NCBI GenBank assembly: GCA_024345305.1
Contig: BRON01000008.1
Coordinates: forward strand, 806,001-870,000
Direction of reading: 5' to 3'
DNA length: 64,000 nt
DNA from: Mrakia gelida
Lineage: Eukaryota > Basidiomycota > Tremellomycetes > Cystofilobasidiales > Mrakiaceae
Shown here one piece after another: positions 47,153 through 57,698 of the stretch; the stretch's first letter is position 1; every line of letters starts with the position of its first letter. The translations under genes and the position numbers were made by a program. The notes beneath the pieces were generated by a model that saw only the letters and a list, made by a program, of their open reading frames with translations, was not told the origin of the DNA and ran no database searches.

Positions 47153-49163
47153 TCACTCAAACAAGAACCTCGTACTCCCCTCCTCCTCCTTTTTCCCCCT
47201 GCCACCCCCACCACCACCACTCTCCCCACCCCAAACATCCTTCGACGACGAACCCTTCTTCCCCCCAGCAGCCTTCACCCCGTACCCTGCACTTGGGTCG
47301 CTCTGTCTCCCCTCCTCGCTCTCACCCTCCAAGCCTCTCTTCCTTTTTCCACCCCCCCTCGCAGCGGCCTTCTGATGCAAATCGATCTTCAGCTGCGTCA
47401 AATCTGCTGCTTGGAAGACTCCGAAGAGAGGGGTGCAAAGCTGGGCGGCTGCGTTCGACGTGGTGGTGGCAGGGGAGGGGTCGGAGGAGTCGAGCGAGTC
47501 GGGGGATTGTTGGGTGGAGGAGAGGGAGAAGCTGGGTGGGAGGAGGTCGGAGAGAACGAAGATGAAGAGGTCTAGGAGGGAGTGGGTGATTTCTGGAGCG
47601 CGCGAACGAACGAAGAAGAAACAAAGGTCAGCGAGTGAGTTCGACTCGAACGCGTCCCCTCGCCCTCTCCTCTCCCTCCCTGCCCCCCCCCCCCTCCCAA
47701 ACTCATTCTCGCTTCGCAGACTAACCTTCCAAACCCCCCACACTCCCTTTAAACCTCTCCTCCCACCCTCCCTCGCTCCCCAGCACCTCAGCAAGCGCAA
47801 CACACCCCGCTCGTTCCGTCCCTACAGGATCGATGGATTCCTCTGCTGAGTCTGGTGCGGGGAGCTGGGAGGTGAGCGAGCCGAGGAGGGAGGCGAGGTA
47901 GATGGACGCGAGGGCTATGGTGTGTGGGGGGTGGAGGAGAGGGGTGAGGGTTCGGTTGCTAGCGAGCGAGGGAACGGAGGGGGAGGGAGGGTCAGTTGGG
48001 TTTAGGGCGGGCGGGTAGGGACGGGTGGGCATGGGAAAAGAGAGACGACGAACGAGTCTACAGATATACGCCAAGCTGATTGGGCTACTTGCTTGCTCGC
48101 TAGACGAACGCAAACCGTAATGAACGAAAGGTGAGCTCGAACGAACGCGAACGGGACGAGGCGAAAGGAACGGGGAAACTGACCTCCCAGTGCTTTGGCG
48201 AACTTGACGACGTAAGAGAACGGCATGTGGACTTTGAAGTTGAAGCAGACTGTTTCGAGGAGGAGTCGCTCTATCGAGAGGAGTTTGAGGCGATCTTGTT
48301 CGAGGAGCTGGAAACGAAGCGAGGCGAAAGAAAGGTGAGCTCGACGCTCCTTCCCTCTTCCCTCCTCCTTTCGCTCTCGATTCGCTCGGGTTGGGAAAAC
48401 ATGGTGGGACGTGTGTGGACTTACCGCCGGTTCTATATCCCCCTCCCCTACCACACCCGTTCCCATCCCTCCCGCGGGCCCTTTCCCCTTGTTCGCCTTC
48501 TCTGGGAAACGAATGGAGTAGGAAGCGAGGAGGATGTCTCTTGGTTTCTTGAGGGTGTCGTGCATCTTGCACGCGACGTAAAGGGAGGAGGTCATCACGT
48601 CCTGAGCGAGGGAGCGAAGCCAACGGGACGAGGAGAGGAAGGGTGGGTCAGCGAGGGAAAAAGAAGGAGAGATGGGAGGGGGGAGGAGGGAAGGGAACGA
48701 AACGAGCTCTCGCTCGACGTACATGATAAACGAAGTCCTTCATCGCAAAGAACAGATGGAACCGATGGAAAAGAGTCTGAGCGGTAGCGATCGTACGCCG
48801 GGGACTGCGCATGAACCGAAAACAATAACAACGAACCCAAAACAAAGACTCAGCAGTCAGCTCAGATCAGCTCGAGCTCACCTCCCTGCTCCTTCCCTCC
48901 CTCGCCTCCGATCCTCTCTCTCCTACCCCTCTCCTCACCCGGCCTTCCCTCTTCTCGCTCGTACACTCGATAGCATAGACTCACAAACCCAACCTTCCTC
49001 CTACACTCTCCGCGAACCCACAAGCTACTTGACGAGCCTTCTCTTCTGCTTTGAGGGTGAGCTTCCCTCGTTGCTTCTCCGTCATGAACAGAACTTCGGA
49101 AGGAGTGAAGTAGGCGTGATGGCGTTTCACGAGGGAGGGTGGGGGGTGGGAGGAGGTGGACAT
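47153..49163 (-). CDS. Cyclin of the RNA polymerase II CTD kinase (Ctk2-like)
   Basis: Seven exons (49163-48985, 48804-48723, 48601-48425, 48307-48184, 48099-48054, 47958-47726, 47592-47153) sum to 1281 bases, giving 426 residues. It starts MSTSSHPPPSLVKRHHAYFT. Cyclin-box hallmarks: KARQVACGFAESVGGRLGFP, RRTIATAQTLFHRFHLFFAM, KDFVYHDVMTSSLYVACKMH, DTLKKPRDILLASYSIRFPE, LLEQDRLKLLSIERLLLETV, CFNFKVHMPFSYVVKFAKAL, AWRISVDSNRTLTPLLHPPH and TIALASIYLASLL. The K-M-x-D-T-x-K-K-x-R-D-I-L block and second repeat fit Ctk2/cyclin-K-type CTD kinase partners. A Gly-rich insertion follows IRFPE. The C-terminal tail is Gly/Lys-rich and probably disordered. A related transcriptional cyclin (Bur2/cyclin T type) is the main alternative. 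Confidence 0.85.
47683..47694 (+). repeat. Homopolymer run of 12 C
   Basis: C tract within an intron of the cyclin gene (reads as G in the transcript). Confidence 0.85.
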
Positions 49164-49404
49164 GGCTGGGTGGGTAGAGAGAAGAGTGGGAAGAAAGGGA
49201 GGGAAGGAAGGAAGCCGTTGGGTGGTGAGCTCGACGAGTTCGAAAGCGAGCGAGGTGGGAAATCGAGAGGTTCGTCGCGAAGGGCTTCGTCGCGTCTCTT
49301 TCTCCTCAGCAACGCTCTGTATAGCTTGTTTTTAATCCTTCGAAGCAAGATCGTTACGCGAACCCTAATGAAATGCAATCAACTAAGATCTAGGCAGCGC
49401 TACT

Positions 49405-52397
49405 CTACAACTGCTTCTTCTGCAGCGTATCCAACAACCTCCTCGTCGACTCCCCACTCCTACTCCTACTCATCCCAATCGACCCTCCTCCTCCTCCTCC
49501 ACCCGCCCCCGCCCCACTCACACTCCTCCTAAAACTACTGAAATCCGGTCCCCCTCCCCCTCTTCCTCCTCCCATCCCATTGAACCCCATCCTCGGTCTC
49601 GCCGCCACCCACTCCACACTTCCAATCCTCAACACCTTCCTCTCATTCGCCCTGATCGCCGAAACCCTATGCTTCTCCCACTCGCCATGCTTATAGGTGA
49701 GCGGCTGCGCCCTCTTCGACCTAGGCGGAACTGCATTGGGATCCACCACGGCGTTGGCTCGAACGGGAGCGAGGGTTTGTTCCTTGAAGATGGGTCCCTT
49801 GTTGATGGTCGTAGGATCCAAACGAGGGGGGACTCGCTTACCTCCAGGAGAGACGATGGCTGGAGGAGTGTTGATGGAGGCGGAAGCGATTCGGAATTGG
49901 TATCGACCTGCGTCGCGTTGAACGGGTTCGAGGGTAGTGTCTCTCCAGTTTCCGTCGATTCCGAGACCGAGATCGACCTTGTCGAGACGAGTCGATTGGG
50001 AGTTTCCTCGTTCGGCTTCACCGACGATGAGTCCTCCGACGGAGGAGAGGCGAGCTCGGGAGTTGGGGAGTCCTGGGATGGTGGAGTCGACGTAGACTTG
50101 ACCGAGGTGGAATCCTGGAATGGAGGGAGCGACTTGGTTGACTTCGATTTTGGTAGGGAGGGAGTACTGGAGCCCTCCTGTTGGGTGACGGATGGGGGTG
50201 AGGGTCTTCCTGCGGTTGAGGATGCGAGCCTGCTCGTCGGACTGGTGAGCTTCGTTGAGGAAGTCGGCGACTTGCTCTTTGGGGTTGAGACCTGAGGCTT
50301 TGGAGAGTCCATAGGTGGCGTGGAGTCGACCTGAGAGAGGGGAGAAGGGATCGTCCGAAGGGAGGCCGGTGAGTTGACGATGGCGTTGTTCTCGTTGGAT
50401 GTTGAACGCGTCCGAGAGGTGACGACGGTAGGCGGGTTGAAGTCGCTTGACCGATTCGAGGTAGATGTGGAAGTCCTCCTCCTTCATGCTCTCGACGTCG
50501 GGAGCTCCCTTGTACAGGCCTCCTTGATCGACTCCGAAGTTGGTCGAGATGGGTTTCGCGACGGGTCCGCTCTCCAACGCGCTATCCTCGACCTCGACGG
50601 TGGCCCTCCAATCGTTCTCGAAGGCGTACGTCTCGAGCGACTTCCCGTCCTTCTCGAGCTCGGCGACGATGAGCTCCCACTCCTTCTGAACCTCGGGCGA
50701 CTTGTAGAGAACGTCTCCGTGCTCCTTGACGACCTGGACTCGCTCGGCGAGGGTCGTCTCCCAGTCCTCGGGGTTGTCCTGTCCTGGGAGATCCTCGGTG
50801 AGGATCCAAGCGGGGTAGACGGCGAGAGCTTTCTTGAAGAGGAAGGCGTCGAGAGCGGCTTGAGACGCGTCGATGTTGGTGTGGGCGAGGGCGGCGACGA
50901 CGGCTTGCCAGTTGGCGATGGGGAGTTGGTGGGTGAAGGAGTAGTCGACGAGGGTTTCCCAATCGTGTGCGATGGAGGTGGAGGTGGAGGGTGGTGGTGA
51001 TGAGGAGGTGGAAGCTTCGGACGAGACCTGTGGGAGGGAGGAGGGAGCGAATGAGAGAAGAGGAAGAGTCGAGAGCTCGTCAGCAACGGGAAGTTCGGTT
51101 CGACGACCAAGCGCAACTAGAGATCCATGGACTGGGTAAGAAAGAAGCGCGTAGACTCACCAACGACTCCGTGTACTCAGCCTTCGCCTTCTCCAAGGCC
51201 CTCACGTTCCTCAACTCGAAATCCCACGAATCTCCTCCCGACTTCCACTGAGCGACCGTCAACCCCTTCTTCTCCGCCAAACCCTTCAGCTGCTCCCACT
51301 CCGATTTCCACTGCACCTCGGCCTTCTCCCTTCCCTCAGACGTCCTGAGCTGAGCGACCATGAGAGGTTGAGACGCGAAAACAGCCTTGGCTTGAATCCT
51401 CGCGTACTCCGTCGACGATCCAGCCTTCGCGGCGATGCTCTCGGCTGCCTCCCTCCAAGATCCGTACGGCTTCCTGAGGTTCTGGAGCTCGGTTCCGATT
51501 CGAGCCCAGTCGGCGAGGACGACGGCCTTGGTGCGGATGAGAGCTTGAGCGTCGAGGAGTTCCTGTCCTTCCAGAGCGACGTCGGCTTGAGCGTCCCACT
51601 CGGCCTTGACGGCTGCGGAGTCGTTGAGGAGGTAGTAGTAGGAAGCGAGGAGATCCTCCTCGGCGAGTTCGGAGGAGTCTATGCGTTGTTCGGGGGAGGA
51701 GAGCTCGAGAGCGGTGGTGAGGGGAGGACGTTCGTTGTCGGCGAGGGCTGAGCAATCGACGAACTTGGACTTGACGAGGAGGTCGAGGTTGTGGTCGTGG
51801 AGGAGGTAGTGGTGCTTGGTGAGGTTGGCGAATCGTTCAGCGACGAACTGGAAGTAGGACTTGTCCGAGTAGAGACGGTCGATAACCTGGTTGGCTTGAG
51901 TGATCCGACCTGCCTGAGCTCCCCAAGGATCCATCTCTGTACCTCCTGAGGTCGACCACGAGTGGATTCCTTCCTGAGGAACGATCCTAGCGACGATTCC
52001 TTCTCCTCCCCACTGACGAATGAACCTCGCCGACTTCTCTGCCGACTTCCAGACAGGGAGACCTAGGACGGAATCGATCTCTGGGAAGGCGAGGTTTCGT
52101 AGCCTTTTCCCTGCCCGGACGGTGGCCTTGATTCCCCAGTCTCCGGTCTTGGCTTGGGCCACAGGAGAGGTGTAGACTTGTCCGATGTGAGGGGAGTAGG
52201 AGGCGAACTTGGATCGACGAAGGAGGCTCGCGCTGAGGAGAGGGAAGGAACGAGAGCCGAGGTGAGAGAGGAAGGAGGAAGGGAAGGAAGGAGAGAGGTC
52301 AGCTTCGATCCTTTTTCCCCAACGACCTCAGAGCCCAAACCTCGCGACCAACAGAGGACGGAACGTACAAGGAACTGCTGGCGAGAGAGTCGGCCAT
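49405..52397 (-). CDS. Mrp51-like mitochondrial small-subunit ribosomal protein with a long C-terminal extension
   Basis: It starts MADSLASSSFASLLRRSKFA at 52397 and ends RRLLDTLQKKQL at 49405, about 900 residues in three main exons. The N-terminus RSKFASYSPHIGQVYTSPVA followed by GDWGIKATVRAG and FPEIDSVLGLPVWKSAEKSA is the pattern I associate with fungal Mrp51 (bS1m), a mitochondrial ribosome small-subunit protein. Later parts are mostly helical (EWDAQADVALEGQELLDAQA, WETTLAERVQVVKEHGDVLY). A region rich in TPIRHPTGGLQYSLPT and GFHLGQVYVDSTIPGLPNSR follows, and the tail is Gly/Arg/Ser-rich (GMGGGRGGGG). Yeast Mrp51 is about 340 residues, so most of this protein is extension. The protein is very likely mitochondrial; the Mrp51 name rests on the N-terminal motif. 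Confidence 0.65.
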
Positions 52398-53096
52398 GGT
52401 GATGGACTATACGAGACCTCGGGGAGTTGGAGGGAGGGCGGGAGGAGGAGGAGGGGAGGGAAGGGAAAAAGAGGAAGGACGTTGACCTCTTGTCAAAGAC
52501 TGCTCGATGCGACCGGCGAGGAGAAGACGGGAGCTTTTGAGAAGGGAGAGAGACGATCCAAACGGTCCTAGAATGAGAGGGGACCTGTCGAAGGTGAAGA
52601 AAGAAGGGAGGGGAGGGGGGAGGGAGGTGATGGGTGCAGGGAAGGAAAGGGTCGAGCTCGAAGCGAAAAGTCAAGCTCACTTCGCTCGCTCCTTCTCCCT
52701 GTCTTTGCTTCGCTTCCGACGGCGACGACGACAAATCTGGTCGTCGATTCTCGCGTCTGAGCTTTGATTGCGCTCTTCGACCTCTATAGACGCTCTTTTT
52801 AGAGCTGCAAATCCGCCGATTTAGCGAGCCAGGTCGTCCAGAAGGGAGACATCTCCCGTTCCTCCCTTTCGCCCTTCAGTCCTCCTGTTGATTCCTCTCT
52901 CTCTATCCTCTGAGCTCGCACCTTCCTGATCTCATCAAGCGATCAAGTCTCCAATCATGTCAGTCTCACCACTTTTCTCTTCTTTGTAGCAGCGTCATCG
53001 TCCCTCCGAACACCCCGAATTCTCGCCCTCCACTCGATCTCGATCTCGACCTTTCACTCCCTCCCTCCTAACATCCATCACCCATCAAACATCAAC
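52398..53096. promoter_or_regulatory. Divergent promoter region
   Basis: About 700 bases between the Mrp51-like gene (minus) and the dehydrogenase gene (plus). An upstream ATG near 52958 (ATGTCAGTCTC) lies in the leader of the plus-strand gene. No specific factor site is called. Confidence 0.4.
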
Positions 53097-54461
53097 ATGT
53101 CCAAAGTCATCGTAGTCACGTAAGCTCTCACCCCTCCTCTTCAATCTCTTCGCACTACTGACCAGAGCTCTACTTGCTTTGCTGCTGCAGCGGAGCGAAC
53201 AAAGGAATCGGCCTCGCCATCGTCCGCCAACTCCTCCTTAAGGCTCCTCCCAACCCTCGTCTCAAGATCTACCTCTGCTCCAGAGACTCAGCCCGAGGAC
53301 AGGCTGCTCTAGAGAGTCTGAAGGGCCAGGAGAAGGGGCATGAGGTTGTGCTTGGAGAGTTGGACGTGGGTGATGAGAGCGGGGAGAGTGTGAGGAAGTT
53401 GAGGGAGAGGTTGGAGAAGGAGGAGGGGAAGGTGAGCTCTGTTCTGTTTCTCGTTTGGATCTGTGTTTTGGGAGGAGTTCGAAGGAGTCCAGGAGAGGAG
53501 GTACTGACTCGTCGACTTCGATTGGGATTGGGATTTGGGTGCGAGTAGATCGACGTCCTCATCAACAACGCTGGTGTTGCGACGAAGGGACCTGACTTCA
53601 ATCGAGAGATCCTCGACTGGACGTTCGCTGTTAACTACCATGGGACCAAGAGAGTGCGTAGCTCGCCTTCATATCTTCCATTTCAAATCGTCTGCGACGT
53701 ACTGACCTCGCCCTTCTCGTGCGTTCAGGTGATCCAAACTCTTCTTCCTCTCGTCGAGAAGTCTTCCTCTCCTCGAGTCGTCACCGTCACTTCCATGGCT
53801 GGGTTCTCACATCTCATCAAGGACGAGAAGGTTAGAGAGAGGTTCACGAAGGAGGATTTGACGGAGGAGGAGCTTGAGACTGCTGTTCAGGACTTCAAGG
53901 TCAGTTCGACTCGAGGCGACGAGGCGGTCCTCTCGACCTGTCCGCTGATCCAATTTCTCCTTGTTATCAGGACGCCGTCTCGAAAGGAACGTGGGAGAAG
54001 GAAGGATGGCCTTCCTCAGCTTACGGAATGTCAAAGTCCGTCCCGCATCTGCTCTTCTCGCGATCTCGCTCGTTCGTTGCGACTCTGCTGACTCTCGTTT
54101 TTGCCTTTCGGTTCACAGACTCTCCCTCAACGCCTACTGCTTCCTCCTCGCTCGAAAAACTCCCAACGTCTCGATCAATACGTGCTGTCCGGGCTGGGTC
54201 AAGTCTGATGTCCGTTCCCTCTCTCTCTCTTTCTCCTTCGCGTCGAGCTCAACTGACGACGCGTCGTTGTCGTTCTTCTCTCCGTCCTCCCTCTCCTATC
54301 CCTCTACTCTCGTACCTCATCGGCTCGCGCTTATTCAGATGGCTCCCAAAGGAACCAAGACGCCCGACCAGGGAGCCCAGACTCCCGTCAAGCTGGCTCT
54401 CGACGACCTCGGAGGAGTGACGGGGAAGTGGTGGCAGGACGAGAGGGTTAAGCCTTGGTAG
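53097..54461 (+). CDS. Short-chain dehydrogenase/reductase (carbonyl reductase type)
   Basis: It starts MSKVIVVTGANKGIGLAIVR. The first exon is 23 bases and splits the glycine-rich motif; the stop is at 54459-54461. Family motifs in order: TGANKGIG (NADP binding), LYLCSRD-like KIYLCSRDSARGQAA, GELDVGDE, IDVLINNAGVATKGPDF, FAVNYHGTKRV, RVVTVTSMAG (catalytic Ser region), SSAYGMSK (catalytic Tyr and Lys), SLNAYCFLLAR, VSINTCCPGWVKSD and GAQTPVKLALDD. The NKGIG motif and long insertion before the catalytic YxxxK fit the CBR1-like group. It probably reduces ketone or quinone carbonyls with NADPH in the cytosol; the substrate is not predictable. Confidence 0.9.
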
Positions 54462-54788
54462 AGAGGATATGAAGCTTCCAAGCATTCGATCATGATACTG
54501 GCATATGGTCTGAGCAGCAGGTTCGCAGGAAGCTTATCGTTTCGACTCGAAATGACGCTGAAACTGGAGAAGACGAAGGTGGACGCGCGAGCTACACAGC
54601 TGGGGCGAGCGATGCGAGGATGTTGGACTGGAGTTGAATCCATGAGATAAACAGTGAATAAGAGAGGGAAGATGCGAAGAGGAGGAGCGAGAGAGAAATA
54701 TAAGGAAGAAAGAGAGGGAAGAGAAAGGGAAAAGAGAGCCTCGACGAATCGAGACCTTCGACTTGTTGAGGCGGAGATGGATCTGAGT
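54462..54788. terminator. Convergent 3' ends of the dehydrogenase and ADP/ATP carrier genes
   Basis: About 330 bases between two facing stop codons. It presumably contains both polyadenylation regions; no hairpin or gene is seen. Confidence 0.4.
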
Positions 54789-56709
54789 TTAACCAGATCC
54801 TCCGGAGTAGACTTTTCCGAAGAACTGGGGACGATCGCGAAGCGGCGGAGGGTCAGCGGAAACGAAGCGAGGAAAAGAGGACGACACGAGAGAAACGAAG
54901 CGACGCGTTTGAACAAGACGGACCTGTTCTTGGAAGAGATCGTAGAGAGACAAAGCTCCTGCTCCGGCGACTCCTCGAAGGACTGTGAAGAAACCAATCA
55001 CACCCCGTCAGTCGTATGAAAGATGAAAAGAAACGAGGGAAGAGGAACGAACTGTTTGCGCCAGCGCCTTTGAACATGGCCTTCGATCCCTCGGCTTTAA
55101 TGATTTGCTTGATAGCGTCGATACTGTTGGCGTACTGGACGGCCTCTCCAGATCGCATCATCATGCGTCGCCGGACGGTGTCGAGAGCTGAAGGGCAGAA
55201 ACGGATGAGCTTGAAGTCAGCGCTGCGAGACGCGTCGAGGGAAAGGACAAGGAGCGAGACTCACGGTAAGCGGCAAGGCCAGCGAGAGTGGTGGTTCCCC
55301 ATCTGAGAAAGAGGAGAGTGTTCAGTATCGACACGAGGACGGAGGGAAGGGAAAGGAAGATACTCGCCCCAACGCGAAACTGGCGAGGAAACTTCCTTCG
55401 AGAGCTCCAGTGACGAGGACGGGCTTGAGAGAATCTGGAGAAGGATAAAGGGTTGGGTCAGCTTGAGTTCGAAGAAGTTGAGAGCGATTGCTCAACTCAC
55501 CGTACAGTCCAAAACTGATGAAAGAGATTCGAAGCGGGGAAGTCAGCTTCTCGAAGTCGAGTCGACGCGACGAAAACAATCAACTCACGCGAATCCTCGG
55601 TAGATGATGATCCCGACGATGGAAGGCTATTCACAAGGAGACAGACGGTCAGCCCTTACTTCGAAGAAAATAAAGGAAGATGAGACGAACTCCGAATCCT
55701 CGGTAGAGTCCAGCGACTCCGTCGGTCGCGAGGGTCTTCTTGCTGCGAAGAGGAAGCGGTTCTGGTCAGTTTATGATCCGGTAAACCATAAGACTTCACG
55801 AAGGTTCAACTCACTAGACGTCAATGATACCGGAGAACTGTCTCTTCCCTCCTCGAGACGCGTCCTTCGCATCAGCGGAGAGCCTAGTCCTCGCGTAGTC
55901 GAGCGAGTAAACGAAGACGCTCGAGGCGGCTCCGGCACTGGCTCCAGAGGCCAGGTTACCAGCAGCCCACTTGAGGTAGCCCTCGGACTTCTTGAATCCG
56001 AAAAGGGCTTTGAAGTAGTCCTTGAAGCTGTGTGGGGGGAAGGGAAACGAGCGTCAGGACGAAGAGGAGATCGACGCGTCGCCTTCGTGTTCGTGAAATT
56101 GAAAGCAGGAAAGGAGGACTCACGCAAAGTTCAAGGCTTGGGTAGGGAAGTATCGAATGACGTTGGCTCCATTACCTCTCCAGAAGGCGAGCAAGCCCTC
56201 GGTTTGCTGGAGCAGAACGAGCAAACAGAAGTCAGCGACGACGTCGACATTTCCAAGCTCGTTTGACTCGACTCGTTCGTCCAAAAGAGACTGAAGCACT
56301 CACGTAAGTCTTAGCTGGAGAAAGAGAGAAGTATAGACGAAACTCAGAGTCATTCGAAGGGTTGAAGGCAAACGTCAGCTTGGGATGGGAGGGGACGAAC
56401 TGAAGGTCGAGACGATTCCATTGAACTCTTGAGGTCGAACTTGAACGAGAAGCTTGACTCGTTCCTGTAGACGAAGGACGACAGATGTCAGCTTCGATGG
56501 AGGTAGGGGAGACCAGAGATGGACAGAGTCGACGAACAATGGGAGCAGCAGCGGTCTTCGAGATGGAGGCAGCGATACCGCCCATCCTGCGAGTTGAAAG
56601 AGATGTCGAACGACGGTGAGCTCGCGAAGATAGCTCGAAAGGGAGAGGGCAAAGACGAAGCTCACATGAAGTCAGTGAAGAAGGTAGATTGAGATTTGTC
56701 GGCGGACAT
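54789..56709 (-). CDS. Mitochondrial ADP/ATP carrier
   Basis: It starts [20 protein letters not shown] at 56709 and ends [11 protein letters not shown] at 54789. The three carrier repeats are visible: [74 protein letters not shown]; and [36 protein letters not shown]. The R-R-R-M-M-M signature is specific to ADP/ATP exchange across the inner mitochondrial membrane. Exons are many and small, including an 11-base exon at 56304-56314. The intron at 55303-55367 only keeps frame if it uses a GC donor (FALG|WGTTT). The first matrix loop (after KLLVQ, before NGIVSTF) is several residues shorter than I expect for the family. Identity is secure. Confidence 0.95.
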
Positions 56710-57698
56710 GGTGTTGAGCTTGGTGCGCTTTGATGAAGTTGAGGGTGGTTTGTTGTTGGGTTAGGTTGGGCTGAGTGTGCGAGAGACGAAGAGAGATGGA
56801 GAAGAGAAGAAAGACTGAGTGGTGAGGGGAGCGTGGTTGGCTGGAGAACAACGAGAAGGTCAACATCCATCAGCTTTTATAAGCGGAGGAGCTCAAGAAA
56901 CGGAAGCACGGAGGGAAGAGAGGGAAGCGAGAAACGAGCGCGTGGTGAGCTCACCTCCGAGGGATCCTCCCTCCTCGCCTCCATAGAGCCTCTAAATCCA
57001 CTCGAATTCGTCCGGAGTTGTTCGTGGTTCATCGTTGACCATGCTGAGGTCCCATTCAGCGCAATTTGAAGTTTCCGGATGGTAATGGTTGAAGGCAAAC
57101 GAGGTCAACAGCCGTCGGCTTTAGGAATTCGTCGCGTGCGGCTCTCGAAGCTCGACCTCCCCTCCGAGTCCGTCCCGCCTTCCTTCTTTCATTTCACTCG
57201 TGCTCGAGATATGGGAATAAAGAACAAAAGGGTTCATTCGTGAAAGACTGCTCTACGCTGGAGAAACGAGAGACAAAGCAAATCAAACGAGAGCAGTCAA
57301 GGTCGTTAAAAGGGAGAGAGAGAAAGAACGAGGCGAGAGAGCGGGAGGGGAGAAAGAACGAGTCGACGAGAGCGAGCGAGCGAGAGAACGATGCAAAAAG
57401 CTGAAGGAAGAGGGTGTCCGGGGGTAGGGTAGAGAGCAAATTGTAGAACGGCGGAGAGGTGAAAGTGCAAGCTAAGGTAAAAGTGGAGAGTTCGTGAAGC
57501 GAGAGCGAGAGCGAGGAAGAGAAAGGAAACAAGGGAGAGGGCGAGAGGAGAACGTCCGAACGAAACCGTGTGTAGTGCAAAAACCTCGCAAGAAGACAGA
57601 CGAAGACAGCCTATGAATGAGTGAAGGAGAGAGAAACAAATAAAGAGCAAACAAAACATGAGAGAAAACAAGTGCAAAGCGAATCCAAGAAGGGGTAT
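56710..57698. other. Intergenic: carrier promoter and 3' flank of the large low-complexity gene
   Basis: About 990 bases. The right half (57200-57690) is strongly purine-rich on the plus strand (GAGAGCGAGCG-like), hence pyrimidine-rich on the minus strand, which fits the 3' UTR of the minus-strand neighbour. No gene is seen. Confidence 0.45.
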
